DNA of 64,000 nt from a bacterium (GCA_024743115.1 JANSXC010000013.1:124001-188000); one strand, 5' to 3'. Positions 52,006-61,189 are shown, numbered from the stretch's first letter. Translations and numbers: made by a program. The notes: generated by a model from the letters alone, not told the origin.

Positions 52006-53001
52006 TCAGCCGCCAATGACATCGGCCACTTGGAGCCCGATCCTGTTGCCAATCTTGCCGACGTGGGCCCGGAACTTGGGTTTGCCCTGAACCGGGATCG
52101 TCGCCAGATCGCCGATCCGACGTTCGAGCGGAATCACGTCTCCCGGCTGGAGCTCGAGCATCTGGCGCAGCCGGATGCGGGCCTCGCCGAGCTCGCCCGT
52201 GACGTGGATCGGAACCTTGCACAGCGTGTTGGCGACCGTGTCCTTCATTGCCCCGACCTCGACGGTCGCCGTGCGATCGCGCGCGAAGCTCTCGACGAGC
52301 GGATCGATCGCCGAGAACGGTAGCGTCAGCCGCAAGTCGCCGATCAGGAACTCGCCGGCCACCTGGAAGTAGACCGTCACGACCACGTCCTGCGACGGCA
52401 GGATCTGCGCGAGCGACGGGTTGCAGAAGCTGTTGGTGATGCTCCAGTCGAGCTCGACGATCTCTCGCAGGCTCTCGCAGATCCGATCGAGGCAAGGGCC
52501 GATCAAGGCCTCGGCCACGGTGTACTCGGCAGCGGTGAAATCATCGGGCACCGCCGAGATCCGTCCCGAACCGCCGAGGATGCGATCGACGGCGCCATAG
52601 AGCAGGTTCGTGCTCGCCGTCAACAGGCACGGGAACTGCAGCGGTTTCATCTCGAGCACGTAGAACGCCACCGGCCCCGGCACGCTGTCGAGCCAGGACC
52701 CGAACCGCTGTTGCTCGACCGCGACGCAGTCACAACGGATATCCGTCCGCAGCTTGTCGCTGATCGTCGCGGACAGCAGCTTGCCCGCGCTCTCGAAGTT
52801 GCGCTCGATACCGCGCAGTTCTTCGCGCCCGAGACGATTGGGCTTGAGCAGGTCGATCGGACTCACGACCCGGTTGTCCGCCGCTACGACGGGCGCCTCG
52901 GTCGAAATGCCAACCGGCGCTTCGTCCTCGACGGCTCCGCCCTCGGAGCGGAACATGTCGAGCAGGGTATCGATCTCTTCGTTGCTGAGGATCTCGTTCA
53001 C
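52006..53001 (-). CDS. fliM: flagellar motor switch protein FliM
   Basis: A 331-residue protein. The N-terminus MNEILSNEEIDTLLDMF carries the helix that normally binds CheY-phosphate, though the usual LSQxEIDxLL is LSNEEIDTLL here. The middle CheC-like domain (about 50-240) and the C-terminal FliN-like domain (ELGEARIRLRQMLELQPGDV) follow. FliM links FliG to FliN in the rotor switch. It is preceded by fliL (63-base gap) and followed by fliN. Confidence 0.93.
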   Translation of the reverse strand: MNEILSNEEIDTLLDMFRSEGGAVEDEAPVGISTEAPVVAADNRVVSPIDLLKPNRLGREELRGIERNFESAGKLLSATISDKLRTDIRCDCVAVEQQRFGSWLDSVPGPVAFYVLEMKPLQFPCLLTASTNLLYGAVDRILGGSGRISAVPDDFTAAEYTVAEALIGPCLDRICESLREIVELDWSITNSFCNPSLAQILPSQDVVVTVYFQVAGEFLIGDLRLTLPFSAIDPLVESFARDRTATVEVGAMKDTVANTLCKVPIHVTGELGEARIRLRQMLELQPGDVIPLERRIGDLATIPVQGKPKFRAHVGKIGNRIGLQVADVIGG

Positions 53002-53064
53002 GGGGGGACCTGCTGTCTGTTGGGCGGACTGCGGGGGAGGGCAGCAGCGGGGGGGCCGCTGCGA

Positions 53065-53574
53065 CTATTGGAACATCTTGTGTTTCCAGAGAATCCGGGC
53101 GACCTTCGCCACGGGCTCTTCACCGTGCGCTGCGAAGAAGGTGCGATCGAGATCGTCGATCATGTCCTTCTCGAGCATCCGAATACCCGACTCGGTCCGC
53201 AGCTCTTCCATGCTTCGGTTCGAGAGCATGCTGAGCAGGTTCGAGTTGGCGGTCATCCACATGGCCTTCAGCCGTTCGTAGGCCTCGTCCTTGCGATCCT
53301 CGCGAACCGTATAGACGAACTGAATATTGAACTTCGCCATGCCACGCCCGGTCTTCGAGATCGGGTTGAACGTGAATTGCATGACGTCCGGGTGCTCGAC
53401 GTCGATGAGCTCGTAGACGACCTCTTCGACCGGAACCTCGACGACCTTCGGAGGCACGGCGAAGACGACACCGACACCCCCGAGCGCGGCACCGACGGCC
53501 ACGAGCACGATTGGCGGCAGGCCCTTCTTCTTGCCTTCGTCGTCCTTGGCTTCGTCTTTCTTCTTATCGGCCAC
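53065..53574 (-). CDS. fliL: flagellar basal-body protein FliL
   Basis: A 169-residue protein. A lysine-rich cytoplasmic start (MADKKKDEAKDDEGKKKG) precedes one membrane helix at about residues 19-40 (LPPIVLVAVGAALGGVGV), then a periplasmic domain with YELIDVEHPDVMQFTFNP. FliL surrounds the stator units and affects motor torque. The glycine-rich helix and acidic linker are typical, while overall identity to proteobacterial FliL looks low; the assignment leans on the neighbours fliM and MotE-like. The gap of 110 bases before it toward the previous gene holds no recognisable element. Confidence 0.8.
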   Translation of the reverse strand: MADKKKDEAKDDEGKKKGLPPIVLVAVGAALGGVGVVFAVPPKVVEVPVEEVVYELIDVEHPDVMQFTFNPISKTGRGMAKFNIQFVYTVREDRKDEAYERLKAMWMTANSNLLSMLSNRSMEELRTESGIRMLEKDMIDDLDRTFFAAHGEEPVAKVARILWKHKMFQ

Positions 53575-53684
53575 TTCTCAAATCACTCCATGCTGCCGAT
53601 CCTGCGCCCGATCTCTATCGACCGGCAACCGCCTCGGAGTGTTGCGAATCTGGTCGGTAGGGCGGGACATCTCGACACTCGGAC

Positions 53685-54836
53685 CTATTTCTTCGCTGCC
53701 GCCGACTCTTTGGACACGAGCAACCGCTTCTTGAGCACATCGCGGATCAGAGCGTTGTCGAGCTGCGCGATGATCTCGTTGACCTTGTCCTTGTCCATGA
53801 ACTCGAACGTCTTGAGCACCTCGGTCTGCCCCTCGTCGGTTTCCCACTGCTTCATCACGAGCTCGGCGGCCTTCGTGGCCTCGAACGACTCGAGCGTCTT
53901 GGCATTCCGCCGTAGCGCCTCGACCTCGTCGTTGCGCACGAGCTTGACCTGTTCCTGGAACTTGCGGATCCGGTCGTCGAGCTGGCGCTGCGAGGTGATC
54001 AGAGCCTCACGCATTCGCCCGAGCTCGAGGTGACGTCGACTGATGTCGTCGGCGAGCTCCTCGAGGTCCTTCTCGCGCAGATCGAGCGCCGTCTTGCGCT
54101 TCTCGAGGTCCTGGAGCACGCCCTGCACCCGCTGCCACGCTTCGTTGAGCTTCTCCGGGGTGATTCCCGCGGGCATGCCCTCGAACCGGAAGTAGCCCCC
54201 GGGGGCGTACTTGTTGGCCTTCTCCTGCGCCATGGCTAGCTCACGCGCATTGAAGTCGCGCTCCGCGTCGTGGGACTTCGGGCCCTTGCTGCCGCCATGA
54301 GCGCCAGGGTGAGCCCCGCCTTTCTGCTTATCGGCTTTCTCGTGGCCATCATCGCCGTGGCCGCCACCGTGACCGTCATCACCGTGACCCGCCTCTTCGC
54401 CGTGACCGCCACCGTGACCGCCATGACCACCCGCGTCGGGCGGCGGCTCGGGGTTGACGACCGACTTGCCGATCTCGCGTCGGCGCGGCCCCTGCGGATC
54501 CTGCTCGCTGCCGTTCTTGGCCGCGTCATCGTGACCGCCGGTCGACGAGTCCCCGTGATTCGCATTCTCGACCCCGGCCTCACCCGAGTGCGTCGCGTCG
54601 GCGACCTCGCCGTGCGGCGCCGGATGGGCACCACCGCCCGCGGCGTGTGGGTCGCCGCCCTCGCCGTGCTCGCCTTCGCCATCCGCGGGCTCGGGCGGCG
54701 GCGGGAAGAACGAGCTGAGCACGGGAATGTTCGCCACGCCGTCGTGGTTGAGCCGCCCCGTCGCGGCCAACGCTCCGACTAGCGAGCCGCCGAATAGCAC
54801 GACGGCCAAGACTCCGTTGATGATGAGCTTCTTCAT
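53685..54836 (-). CDS. MotE-like flagellar protein with histidine-rich linker
   Basis: A 383-residue protein. One membrane helix near the N-terminus (MKKLIINGVLAVVLFGGSLV) is followed by a strongly His/Gly/Asp/Glu-rich linker (about 45-200, for example GGHGEEAGHGDDGHGGGHGD), then a coiled-coil (about 205-330, rich in Leu, Lys and Glu: ALDLREKDLEELADDISRRH) and a C-terminal MgtE-N-like helical region (about 320-375: TFEFMDKDKVNEIIAQLDN). Helix, coiled coil and MgtE-N part match the MotE/FlgX motility chaperone, which stabilises stator proteins in other bacteria. The His-rich linker is not part of that family and could bind metal. The gene start overlaps the fliJ stop by ATGA, and fliL follows. 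Confidence 0.65.
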   Translation of the reverse strand: MKKLIINGVLAVVLFGGSLVGALAATGRLNHDGVANIPVLSSFFPPPPEPADGEGEHGEGGDPHAAGGGAHPAPHGEVADATHSGEAGVENANHGDSSTGGHDDAAKNGSEQDPQGPRRREIGKSVVNPEPPPDAGGHGGHGGGHGEEAGHGDDGHGGGHGDDGHEKADKQKGGAHPGAHGGSKGPKSHDAERDFNARELAMAQEKANKYAPGGYFRFEGMPAGITPEKLNEAWQRVQGVLQDLEKRKTALDLREKDLEELADDISRRHLELGRMREALITSQRQLDDRIRKFQEQVKLVRNDEVEALRRNAKTLESFEATKAAELVMKQWETDEGQTEVLKTFEFMDKDKVNEIIAQLDNALIRDVLKKRLLVSKESAAAKK

Positions 54837-55258
54837 TTCACGCCCTCTCGCATCAGTCGCGCCAGTTCATCGAGTTCTTCCTGCTCGACACGTTGCACCT
54901 CGCTCTGCCACTCCTCGTGACGGGATTCGCGCAGCTTCTCGAGCGCCCCCTTCTCCCGGGCCTTCTGCAGGTAATCGATGCGCACGGTCTCGAGTTCCTT
55001 CGCAGCCTTGCGCTGCCGCGTCAGCAGCCGCATCTCGTTTCGCAGCATGCCGGCCTCGAGCGCGCGCGCTAGTTCGCCGGTCGCACCGCCGAGCGCCGCC
55101 GTTTCCGCGAACTCCTGACGACCGTGTGCCGTCGCGAGCAGCTGCTGATCGACCTCGTGAAGCGCGGCTGTCGCGCGCGCCAGCTCACGCCGCGCCACGC
55201 GCTCGAGCTGAGAACGCAACCGCAGCAGCGGATCGAGTCGGAACCGAAATCGGCGCAT
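54833..55258 (-). CDS. fliJ: flagellar export protein FliJ
   Basis: A 141-residue, almost purely helical protein beginning MRRFRFRLDPLLRLRSQLER, the FliJ start, with a predicted coiled coil throughout (ETVRIDYLQKAREKGALEKL). FliJ is a chaperone-like stalk for the FliI ATPase in the flagellar type III exporter. It lies 51 bases after fliI, and its stop overlaps the start of the next gene by ATGA. Confidence 0.85.
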   Translation of the reverse strand: MRRFRFRLDPLLRLRSQLERVARRELARATAALHEVDQQLLATAHGRQEFAETAALGGATGELARALEAGMLRNEMRLLTRQRKAAKELETVRIDYLQKAREKGALEKLRESRHEEWQSEVQRVEQEELDELARLMREGVK

Positions 55259-55309
55259 GTCGCTCTATCGGCCGTGACATGGGCCGATGGTGAGCGGATT
55301 GATGCGGAT

Positions 55310-56623
55310 TCAGACGGATCCTGCCGTCTCGAGCAGCTGCAGGGTGTCGGCGGCAGGACGCGATCCGGTCGCACCGTAGAGCAGCTCGGCGATCGCGGGC
55401 TCCTTGGCGATCGCCCGATCGAGAGTCGGATCCGCTCCGGGGCGGTAGGCCCCGACCGTGACCAGGTCGCGGTTCTCTTCGTATCGCGCCATGAGGTCAC
55501 GAACTCGAAGTGCCGCCTCCTGATGGCCCTCCGACGTGACCTTCGGCATCAGACGGCTCACTGAACCGAGCACGTCAATCGCAGGGAAGCGACCGCGCTC
55601 CGCAATCTTGCGACTGAGCACGATGTGACCATCGAGATACCCGCGCATCGCGTCGGACACCGGCTCGTTCATGTCGTCACCGTCGACGAGCACGGTGAAC
55701 AGCCCCGTGATCGTCCCACGCGTATCGTTGCCGAGCCGCTCCACGAGTCGCGGCAGCAGCGAGAACAGCGACGGCGGGTAGCCGCGCAGCGTCGGTGGCT
55801 CACCGGCCGCGAGGCCGACTTCGCGCACCGCGGTCGCGTATCGCGTGACGGAGTCCATCATGAACAGAACGTCTGCGCCCTGCTCCCGGAACGCCTCGGC
55901 GATGGTCACCGCGGTCAGCGGCGCCTTGGTCCGAAGCATCGGCGCTTCGTCCGACGTGCAGGCGACAACGACGCTCTTCTGCAGGCCCTCGGGGCCGAGC
56001 GTATCGGCGACGAACTCGCCGACTTCGCGGCCACGTTCGCCGATCAGCGCAATCACGTTGACCTGGCCCGCACTGCTGCGCGCGATATTGCCCATCAGCG
56101 TCGACTTGCCGACACCCGAGCCAGCGAAGATTCCGACCCGCTGACCCTTGCCGCAGGTCAGCATGCCGTCGATCGCCGAGATGCCGGTCTCGATCGGCTC
56201 GTGGATCGGCGCACGCTGTAGCGGTGAAGGCGTATGACCGACGAGCGGCCGCATCGCGCCACCGAGCGGCGGCCCGCCGTCGAGCGGCCGCCCCAGGGCA
56301 TCCACTACCCGGCCGAGCAGCCCCGCGCCCACAGGCACGGACAGCGGCCGGTGTTCGTTCGCGACGCGATCCCACGGCGCCACCCGGTGCTGTTCACCGA
56401 GCGCGAGCACCACGGTGTCTTCGCCATCGAACCCGACGACCTCGGCGAGGATCGGCAGGGTGCCGTTGTCGGCCTCGATCGTGCACGTGTCACCGATCGC
56501 GGCATGCAGGCCCGTAACGTGGACCGCGATTCCGCGAATCGCGCGAACCCGACCCTCCGCCCGCGGTCGGTTGACCGCCCGCGCGCTGTCGAGCGCCCGC
56601 TGCACGTGTGGGGGCAACGTCAC
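55310..56623 (-). CDS. fliI: flagellum-specific ATP synthase FliI
   Basis: A 437-residue rotary-type ATPase. The N-terminal beta-barrel contains VHVTGLHAAIGDTCTI, the Walker A is FAGSGVGKSTL near 165, the Walker B region has DVLFMMDSVTRYA, and SRKIAERGRFPAID is the conserved C-terminal segment. FliI energises flagellar protein export together with FliH and FliJ. The start overlaps the fliH stop by ATGA, showing tight coupling. Confidence 0.96.
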   Translation of the reverse strand: MTLPPHVQRALDSARAVNRPRAEGRVRAIRGIAVHVTGLHAAIGDTCTIEADNGTLPILAEVVGFDGEDTVVLALGEQHRVAPWDRVANEHRPLSVPVGAGLLGRVVDALGRPLDGGPPLGGAMRPLVGHTPSPLQRAPIHEPIETGISAIDGMLTCGKGQRVGIFAGSGVGKSTLMGNIARSSAGQVNVIALIGERGREVGEFVADTLGPEGLQKSVVVACTSDEAPMLRTKAPLTAVTIAEAFREQGADVLFMMDSVTRYATAVREVGLAAGEPPTLRGYPPSLFSLLPRLVERLGNDTRGTITGLFTVLVDGDDMNEPVSDAMRGYLDGHIVLSRKIAERGRFPAIDVLGSVSRLMPKVTSEGHQEAALRVRDLMARYEENRDLVTVGAYRPGADPTLDRAIAKEPAIAELLYGATGSRPAADTLQLLETAGSV

Positions 56624-57210
56624 GCGCGCACCTCCCGCCGGACCTCGTCGCTGATCCGCTGCAGAACGTCACGCGGATCGTATTTGAGGCGCCCGGCCTC
56701 GGTCTCGACCCGGACGCTGCCACGCCCGGCGCGCGGATCCGCGACGAACCGGGCGGCGGCGAGCTGGGGCCGCAGGTCCTCGTGATCGGCGAGCTGATCT
56801 TGCGCCACCCGTAGGTCCTCGGGATGCAGGCAGATCGTCAGTTCGCCGCTGCCACTGCCATGCACGCAATCACGCAGGCAGCGTGCGACGGTCGGTGTGA
56901 CATCGACGGCGCCCTGGTCGAGCGCGCTGCCGACGATCTCGCGAGCGACGCTGAGCCCGATCTCGATCGCGATCCCGGAGATCTCGTCGATCCGACCGCT
57001 CACGGTCGCGGGCACGGCTTCGAGTGCGTCACTGGTCGCAACGGCCAGCGCCTGCAACGCCGCCGCGTCCGCCGCGCGGGCCTTCTGCTGATCGCGCAGG
57101 GATAGCAGCCAGACGGCGCGCGAATGCTGCGCTGCCTCGGGCTCTGCGCCCTGACGATGCAAACGCAACCGGCGAATGTCCTCGGTGACGGGAATGCGAA
57201 GGACCGGCAT
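56620..57210 (-). CDS. fliH: flagellar assembly protein FliH
   Basis: A 196-residue protein. The N-terminal part is charged and helical, and the C-terminal half carries the FliH/YscL-like ATP synthase delta/epsilon-type domain (IEIGLSVAREIVGSALDQG, ELTICLHPEDLRVAQDQLA, RGSVRVETEAGRLKYDPRD). FliH is the negative regulator and membrane adaptor of FliI. It is three bases downstream of fliG and overlaps fliI by ATGA. Confidence 0.85.
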   Translation of the reverse strand: MPVLRIPVTEDIRRLRLHRQGAEPEAAQHSRAVWLLSLRDQQKARAADAAALQALAVATSDALEAVPATVSGRIDEISGIAIEIGLSVAREIVGSALDQGAVDVTPTVARCLRDCVHGSGSGELTICLHPEDLRVAQDQLADHEDLRPQLAAARFVADPRAGRGSVRVETEAGRLKYDPRDVLQRISDEVRREVRA

Positions 57211-57213
57211 GGG

Positions 57214-58224
57214 TCAGACCAACTGCTCCGCACCACCGACCTTGATCTCGCCCTTGTCCATCATGTCGCGCACGATCTTGAGGATCTCCTGCTGGGCCTC
57301 GAGCACGTCCGTGAGCGGCGTCGGGCCGAGCGAATCGCGTTCTTCCACGACCATGTCGGCAGCGCGCTTGCTGAGGTTGCCCAGGATCATCTCCTCCACC
57401 TGAGGCGTCGTCGCCTTGAGAGACACGGCGAGCTGGCGGGAATCGACTGCTGCGAGCACCTTCTGCACCGACTTCTTGTCGAGCTTGCCCACGTCCTCGA
57501 ACGTAAACATCTCCTCACGAATCGCCGCCGCGATCTCGTCGTCGACTGCCTCGATCTTCTCGAGCACGTCCTTCTCGCCACCGCCGAGGTTGTTCAGCAT
57601 CGAGGCCGCCGCCTTGACCCATGCTCCCGGCTCGCTGCGCAGCGACGTCAACCCGAGATCCTTGACCTTGCGACGCATGACCTCGAGCACGCGCTGCACC
57701 ACATCGGCCGGCGTGCGATCGAGGGTCGCAACGCGATGGACGACGTCGGCCCGCAGGTCTTCGTCGAGGCAGACGAGAACCTCACCTGCCTTCTTGCGAT
57801 CGAGGTGCGCGATGAACACGGCCGCGATCTGCGGATGTTCCTCCGTCAGCAGGCCACCGAGGTCCGCAGGCGTAAGCGACTCGAACATCGCGAACGGCCG
57901 CTTGGCCAGGATGTCACTGTTCGCGCGGCGCGAAACGTCGCCCCCGCGTTCTTCACCGAAGGCTCGCTTGAGCACGCTGGACATCAGCCCATCGACGTCG
58001 CCGAGACCGAGCCCCCCCTGACGCAACAGATTCACCGACCGGTCGAAGACCTCGATCATCACCTCGCGGCCGATCGACATCTCCTGCAGCTCCTGCATCG
58101 CCCGCGTGACCTTGTCGACGGAATCGTCGCTGAAGCACCGCAGCACCTGCGCCGCCATCTCCTGATCGATGGAGAGCAGCAGGATCGCGACGGTCTTGTC
58201 GGGTGTCAGGTCGGTTTCGCTCAC
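57214..58224 (-). CDS. fliG: flagellar motor switch protein FliG
   Basis: A 336-residue protein. The N-terminal domain starts KTVAILLLSIDQEMAAQVL, the middle domain has the EHPQ motif (EEHPQIAAVFIAHLDRKKAG), and the C-terminal domain has the charged torque helix region (DKKSVQKVLAAVDSRQLAV and LSKRAADMVVEE). FliG couples stator to rotor through these charges. It is 58 bases after fliF and three bases before fliH. Confidence 0.95.
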   Translation of the reverse strand: MSETDLTPDKTVAILLLSIDQEMAAQVLRCFSDDSVDKVTRAMQELQEMSIGREVMIEVFDRSVNLLRQGGLGLGDVDGLMSSVLKRAFGEERGGDVSRRANSDILAKRPFAMFESLTPADLGGLLTEEHPQIAAVFIAHLDRKKAGEVLVCLDEDLRADVVHRVATLDRTPADVVQRVLEVMRRKVKDLGLTSLRSEPGAWVKAAASMLNNLGGGEKDVLEKIEAVDDEIAAAIREEMFTFEDVGKLDKKSVQKVLAAVDSRQLAVSLKATTPQVEEMILGNLSKRAADMVVEERDSLGPTPLTDVLEAQQEILKIVRDMMDKGEIKVGGAEQLV

Positions 58225-58282
58225 GATAGGTCCAGGGTGAGATCGGCTCGGGGAGGCACTCGGGGTCGGCTCGGGTCGACCG

Positions 58283-59830
58283 TCACACTCCCTGTTCGAT
58301 CAGCCACGACTCGAGCAGCTTCGCGAGCGCGGCTGGATCACTCGCAATCGCGCGCTCGATCTCGCGCCGCATCCGTTTCTGTTGTTCTTCGGGTGAGAGC
58401 TCACGCTCCGGCGTGGTCATCGAATCGCTGCCGCGGAGTGTGCTGCCGCGCCCGAGGCTTACCCCAGCGCTGGCACCAGCCGGCTTCGGTGAGCTGCGCT
58501 TGAAGAGCCCCCGCAGGAAGAAGATCACGACGATGACGCCCAACACCTGGCCGATCGTCGGTCCCCATTGCACCACGAGGTCCATCACGCCGGGCTCGGA
58601 CGTCATCAGGTCGGAGTCGTCGATCGGCGCAAACGTGCCGGGCATGACGCTGAAGTCCTCCTCGCTGTCGCGATCCTTGTCCCAGCCGACCATCGCCTTG
58701 ATGTTCTTCGCCAGGTCGTCCTTGTTGAACGACTGGTCGTCCTCGAGCGAGCGGTCGTAGACCACCGCGACCGTGAGCCGCCGGACTTCGGGCGCCATCT
58801 TGCCCGATCGCCGCTCGCCGATCTCGGTGACGTACTCCTTGTCCTTGGTCTCGTTCTTCGTCTCGTTCTTCGTCGATGATTCCGCGCGACCGCCCGCGGT
58901 CGCGCTGCGCCCGCCGTTGCCTTCGCCGGTGAACTGGTCCGAGGTCTCCTTCGTCGTCTTCTCAGACTTCAGCAAACCTTCGGTCGGCACGACCTTCTCG
59001 GACACGACCTCCCACGATGGGTCGAGTTCCACATTGACGACGACGGTCGCCTTGCCGGGCCACAGTTGGTCGAGCACCTGCTGGGCGAGTTCGGTCTTCT
59101 CACGGGCGATCCCCCGCTGCGTCGACATGAACTCGGACGAACCACCACCAGCCGAACGATCCGGATCGAACCGCCACCGCGCTCCACCAGCGGCGTTGCT
59201 GACGGTGACATTCTCGATGGGAATGCCGAGCTGCGATGCCGTGAGCGATGCCGCGGTGTGCGCCGTCGTCTCGAACGGCGTGCCCATCCGCAGCTTGACG
59301 AGCACGGTCGCCGTCGGCCGGCTCTCCCTGGCCTTGTCAACGAACGCCCGCTGGCGCCGCGGCGGACTCGCCGTGATGCGAACCGCGGCGACCCCCTCGA
59401 CCTCACGCACCGCCGCCTCGGCACGGGCAATCGAAGCATTCGCGAGCTTGAACGCCTTGGTCTGCGCGTCATCGATGATCGACGATGCGTTCAGCCCGTC
59501 GTCACCAGCCTCCGACATCACGCCAGCCTGCCGCAATGCGACCCGCGCCACGCCGCTCTGCCGACTGTCGACCATGATCCCCCAACCGCTCTCGTCGGGG
59601 ATCCAGTTGATGCCGTTCTGCTCGAGCGCGCGGCTCGCGGCCGCGATCTCGTCGCCAGACTTGGTCGTATGGACCCGCACGTAGCTCGGCTGACCGGCAA
59701 ACCACACGATCGCACCGAGACCGACGACGGTCGCCAGGAGGACCGATGCCACGACGAGCCGCTGCCCGCCATCGAGTCGACCCCAGATACCTTTGAGCTG
59801 CGAGCTCAGATCATTGAAGAACGTGCGCAT
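58283..59830 (-). CDS. fliF: flagellar MS-ring protein FliF
   Basis: A 515-residue protein with two membrane helices, near 25-46 (LVVASVLLATVVGLGAIVWF) and near 415-440 (MDLVVQWGPTIGQVLGVIVV). Between them is the YscJ/FliF ring-building domain (residues about 47-220, containing RVALRQAGVMSEAG and RITASPPRRQRAFVD) and a long FliF C-terminal domain. The extreme C-terminus (LAKLLESWLIEQGV) is the FliG-binding tail. The long middle insertion is rich in Thr, Glu and Lys. It forms the membrane rotor ring and lies three bases after fliE. Confidence 0.95.
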   Translation of the reverse strand: MRTFFNDLSSQLKGIWGRLDGGQRLVVASVLLATVVGLGAIVWFAGQPSYVRVHTTKSGDEIAAASRALEQNGINWIPDESGWGIMVDSRQSGVARVALRQAGVMSEAGDDGLNASSIIDDAQTKAFKLANASIARAEAAVREVEGVAAVRITASPPRRQRAFVDKARESRPTATVLVKLRMGTPFETTAHTAASLTASQLGIPIENVTVSNAAGGARWRFDPDRSAGGGSSEFMSTQRGIAREKTELAQQVLDQLWPGKATVVVNVELDPSWEVVSEKVVPTEGLLKSEKTTKETSDQFTGEGNGGRSATAGGRAESSTKNETKNETKDKEYVTEIGERRSGKMAPEVRRLTVAVVYDRSLEDDQSFNKDDLAKNIKAMVGWDKDRDSEEDFSVMPGTFAPIDDSDLMTSEPGVMDLVVQWGPTIGQVLGVIVVIFFLRGLFKRSSPKPAGASAGVSLGRGSTLRGSDSMTTPERELSPEEQQKRMRREIERAIASDPAALAKLLESWLIEQGV

Positions 59831-59833
59831 GGA

Positions 59834-60229
59834 TCAGACCGCCGACCTCGAGAGCTTTTCCCAGGCTTCTACGAGCTTGTTCCGCACCTCGAGCATGAGG
59901 TTGAACATCACTTCACTCTTGTTCGCCGCGATCATCACGTCGTGTAGCTCAACGTCTTCGCCCATGATGAGTCCCTTGTACTTCTCGTCGACATCGTTCT
60001 GGAGCGAGCGCAGCTGACCGAGCGAATCGGACAAACTGCTCTCGAACGACTTCTCGCCGGCTTCGACGGCATCGCCTGATTCGGCCTTCCCGAGGCCACC
60101 GAGGTCACCACCGAACGGATCGATTCCGCCGGGACCACGCGCGCCAGGTCCATCACCGGGCCCGCCGAACGGACTCGGTTTGAAGAACTTGTCGTAGCCG
60201 GTTACCGGGGGAAGATCGAAGCCGCTCAT
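59834..60229 (-). CDS. fliE: flagellar hook-basal body protein FliE
   Basis: A 131-residue protein. The conserved FliE core is the C-terminal 80 residues (SFESSLSDSLGQLRSLQNDV and ELHDVMIAANKSEVMFNLML, then VRNKLVEAWEKLSRSAV). An N-terminal Gly/Pro-rich extension (about 1-50) is not found in most FliE proteins, which are nearer 100 residues. FliE links the MS ring to the rod. It sits between flgC and fliF. Confidence 0.9.
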   Translation of the reverse strand: MSGFDLPPVTGYDKFFKPSPFGGPGDGPGARGPGGIDPFGGDLGGLGKAESGDAVEAGEKSFESSLSDSLGQLRSLQNDVDEKYKGLIMGEDVELHDVMIAANKSEVMFNLMLEVRNKLVEAWEKLSRSAV

Positions 60230-60262
60230 CGTTCAGCTCACTTGCAGAGTGTGTCGGTCCCG

Positions 60263-60700
60263 TTAGCGGAAGTTCTCGATCACGTTCTGGAGCATCGAAC
60301 GATAGGTCCGCATCGCCGCGAGGTTGGCGTCCACGCTGCGTGAGATGACCTGCATGTCCGCGAGCTCCTGGAACAGCTCGACGTTGCTGCCGAGGACCAT
60401 GCCGTTGTCGTCGGCATCCGGGTGACCCGGCTGATAGAACGCCGGGAACGGCGACTGATCCTCGACGACCTCGGCAATGTGGGTGCCGCTGCCGAAGTTG
60501 GCGTTGCGCTTGCCGACCTCGCCGTCGAGAACCTCCTCGAACACCGGGATCTGCCGCCGATAGGGCTCACGTTGCGAGTTGCCCGTCCGGTGCATGTTGA
60601 CGAGGTTCGACGACACGATCTCCGACCGCGCAAGCTCAGCGCGCAGACCGGCCGTCGAGATGTCGAATCCGCGAAAGACCCCTTTCAGTGCGTCAACCAT
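60263..60700 (-). CDS. flgC: flagellar basal-body rod protein FlgC
   Basis: A 145-residue rod protein. The N-terminal axial helix contains the NLVNMHRTGN motif (family ANxxTx region), and the C-terminal helix is SRSVDANLAAMRTYRSMLQN. The short middle with YQPGHPDADDNGMV is typical of FlgC. It forms the proximal rod with FlgB. It begins five bases after flgB. Confidence 0.92.
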   Translation of the reverse strand: MVDALKGVFRGFDISTAGLRAELARSEIVSSNLVNMHRTGNSQREPYRRQIPVFEEVLDGEVGKRNANFGSGTHIAEVVEDQSPFPAFYQPGHPDADDNGMVLGSNVELFQELADMQVISRSVDANLAAMRTYRSMLQNVIENFR

Positions 60701-60705
60701 GATGA

Positions 60706-61053
60706 CTAGCCCCTCCCGAAGATGGCCTTGTTGATGTTCTTCGTGTAGCCGCCGATCCGCTTCGTCATGACGTCGTGGAGCAGCGCGGTCTTGCCGAGCA
60801 GCGCGAGTTCGTCCATGAGGACGACGTTGTTGTGATTCGGATCGCCCGACATGTCGCGCACGATCTCGTATTCGACCTCTTCGAGCTTCTTGCCGCGACG
60901 GGTCGCGTCATCGAGCATGTCCTCGAACCGCACCTCGAACCGCTTGAAGCCCTCGGTGTTCTGATTGGCGATGTTGTGCATCGCCATCTTGGTCCGCGCG
61001 GAGAGCGCGCTGACCACCTGCTGCGTGAATGCGGTGTCTTTATCGAAATCCAT
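60706..61053 (-). CDS. flgB: flagellar basal-body rod protein FlgB
   Basis: A 115-residue rod protein. It starts MDFDKDTAFTQQVVSAL, followed by the axial motif HNIANQNTEGFKRFEV and the C-terminal helix MTKRIGGYTKNINKAIFG. The start at 61053 was chosen because upstream codons are not FlgB-like. It is the first gene of the flagellar operon in this window; its promoter must lie in the 145-base gap shared with the divergent egtD gene. A small GC-rich hairpin (61086-61101) lies about 35 bases upstream of the start. Confidence 0.92.
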   Translation of the reverse strand: MDFDKDTAFTQQVVSALSARTKMAMHNIANQNTEGFKRFEVRFEDMLDDATRRGKKLEEVEYEIVRDMSGDPNHNNVVLMDELALLGKTALLHDVMTKRIGGYTKNINKAIFGRG

Positions 61054-61085
61054 CGTTTTCGTTCTCGCCTGCCATGCACTGAATC

Positions 61086-61101
61086 GGCACGAAGCCGTGC
61101 C
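61086..61101. other. GGCACG / CGTGCC inverted repeat in the flgB leader
   Basis: A six-base-pair perfect stem with a four-base loop sits 33 bases upstream of the flgB start, inside the gap to egtD. It could be an mRNA leader hairpin or an operator. A sigma-54 reading was tested and fails (see rejected list). Confidence 0.3.
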
Positions 61102-61180
61102 CGCCTTGAGACCGACGTTTCGGAGTTGCACGAACGTTGGCAGCGAGTGTCGAGGAATGCGACGATCGACCGATCTAGGG

Positions 61181-61189
61181 TGCTATGCT
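61181..61189 (+). promoter_or_regulatory. extended -10 like element upstream of egtD
   Basis: TGCTATGCT fits an extended -10 pattern (TGnTATnnT). It ends ten bases before the egtD ATG, so a transcript would have almost no leader. No -35 box is visible at the expected spacing. The proposal rests on this one element. Confidence 0.3.

Noticed and set aside
61085-61102. A sigma-54 promoter for flgB
   Set aside because: GG and GC elements around the GGCACG repeat are spaced 11 rather than 10 bases and no TTGC box is present.
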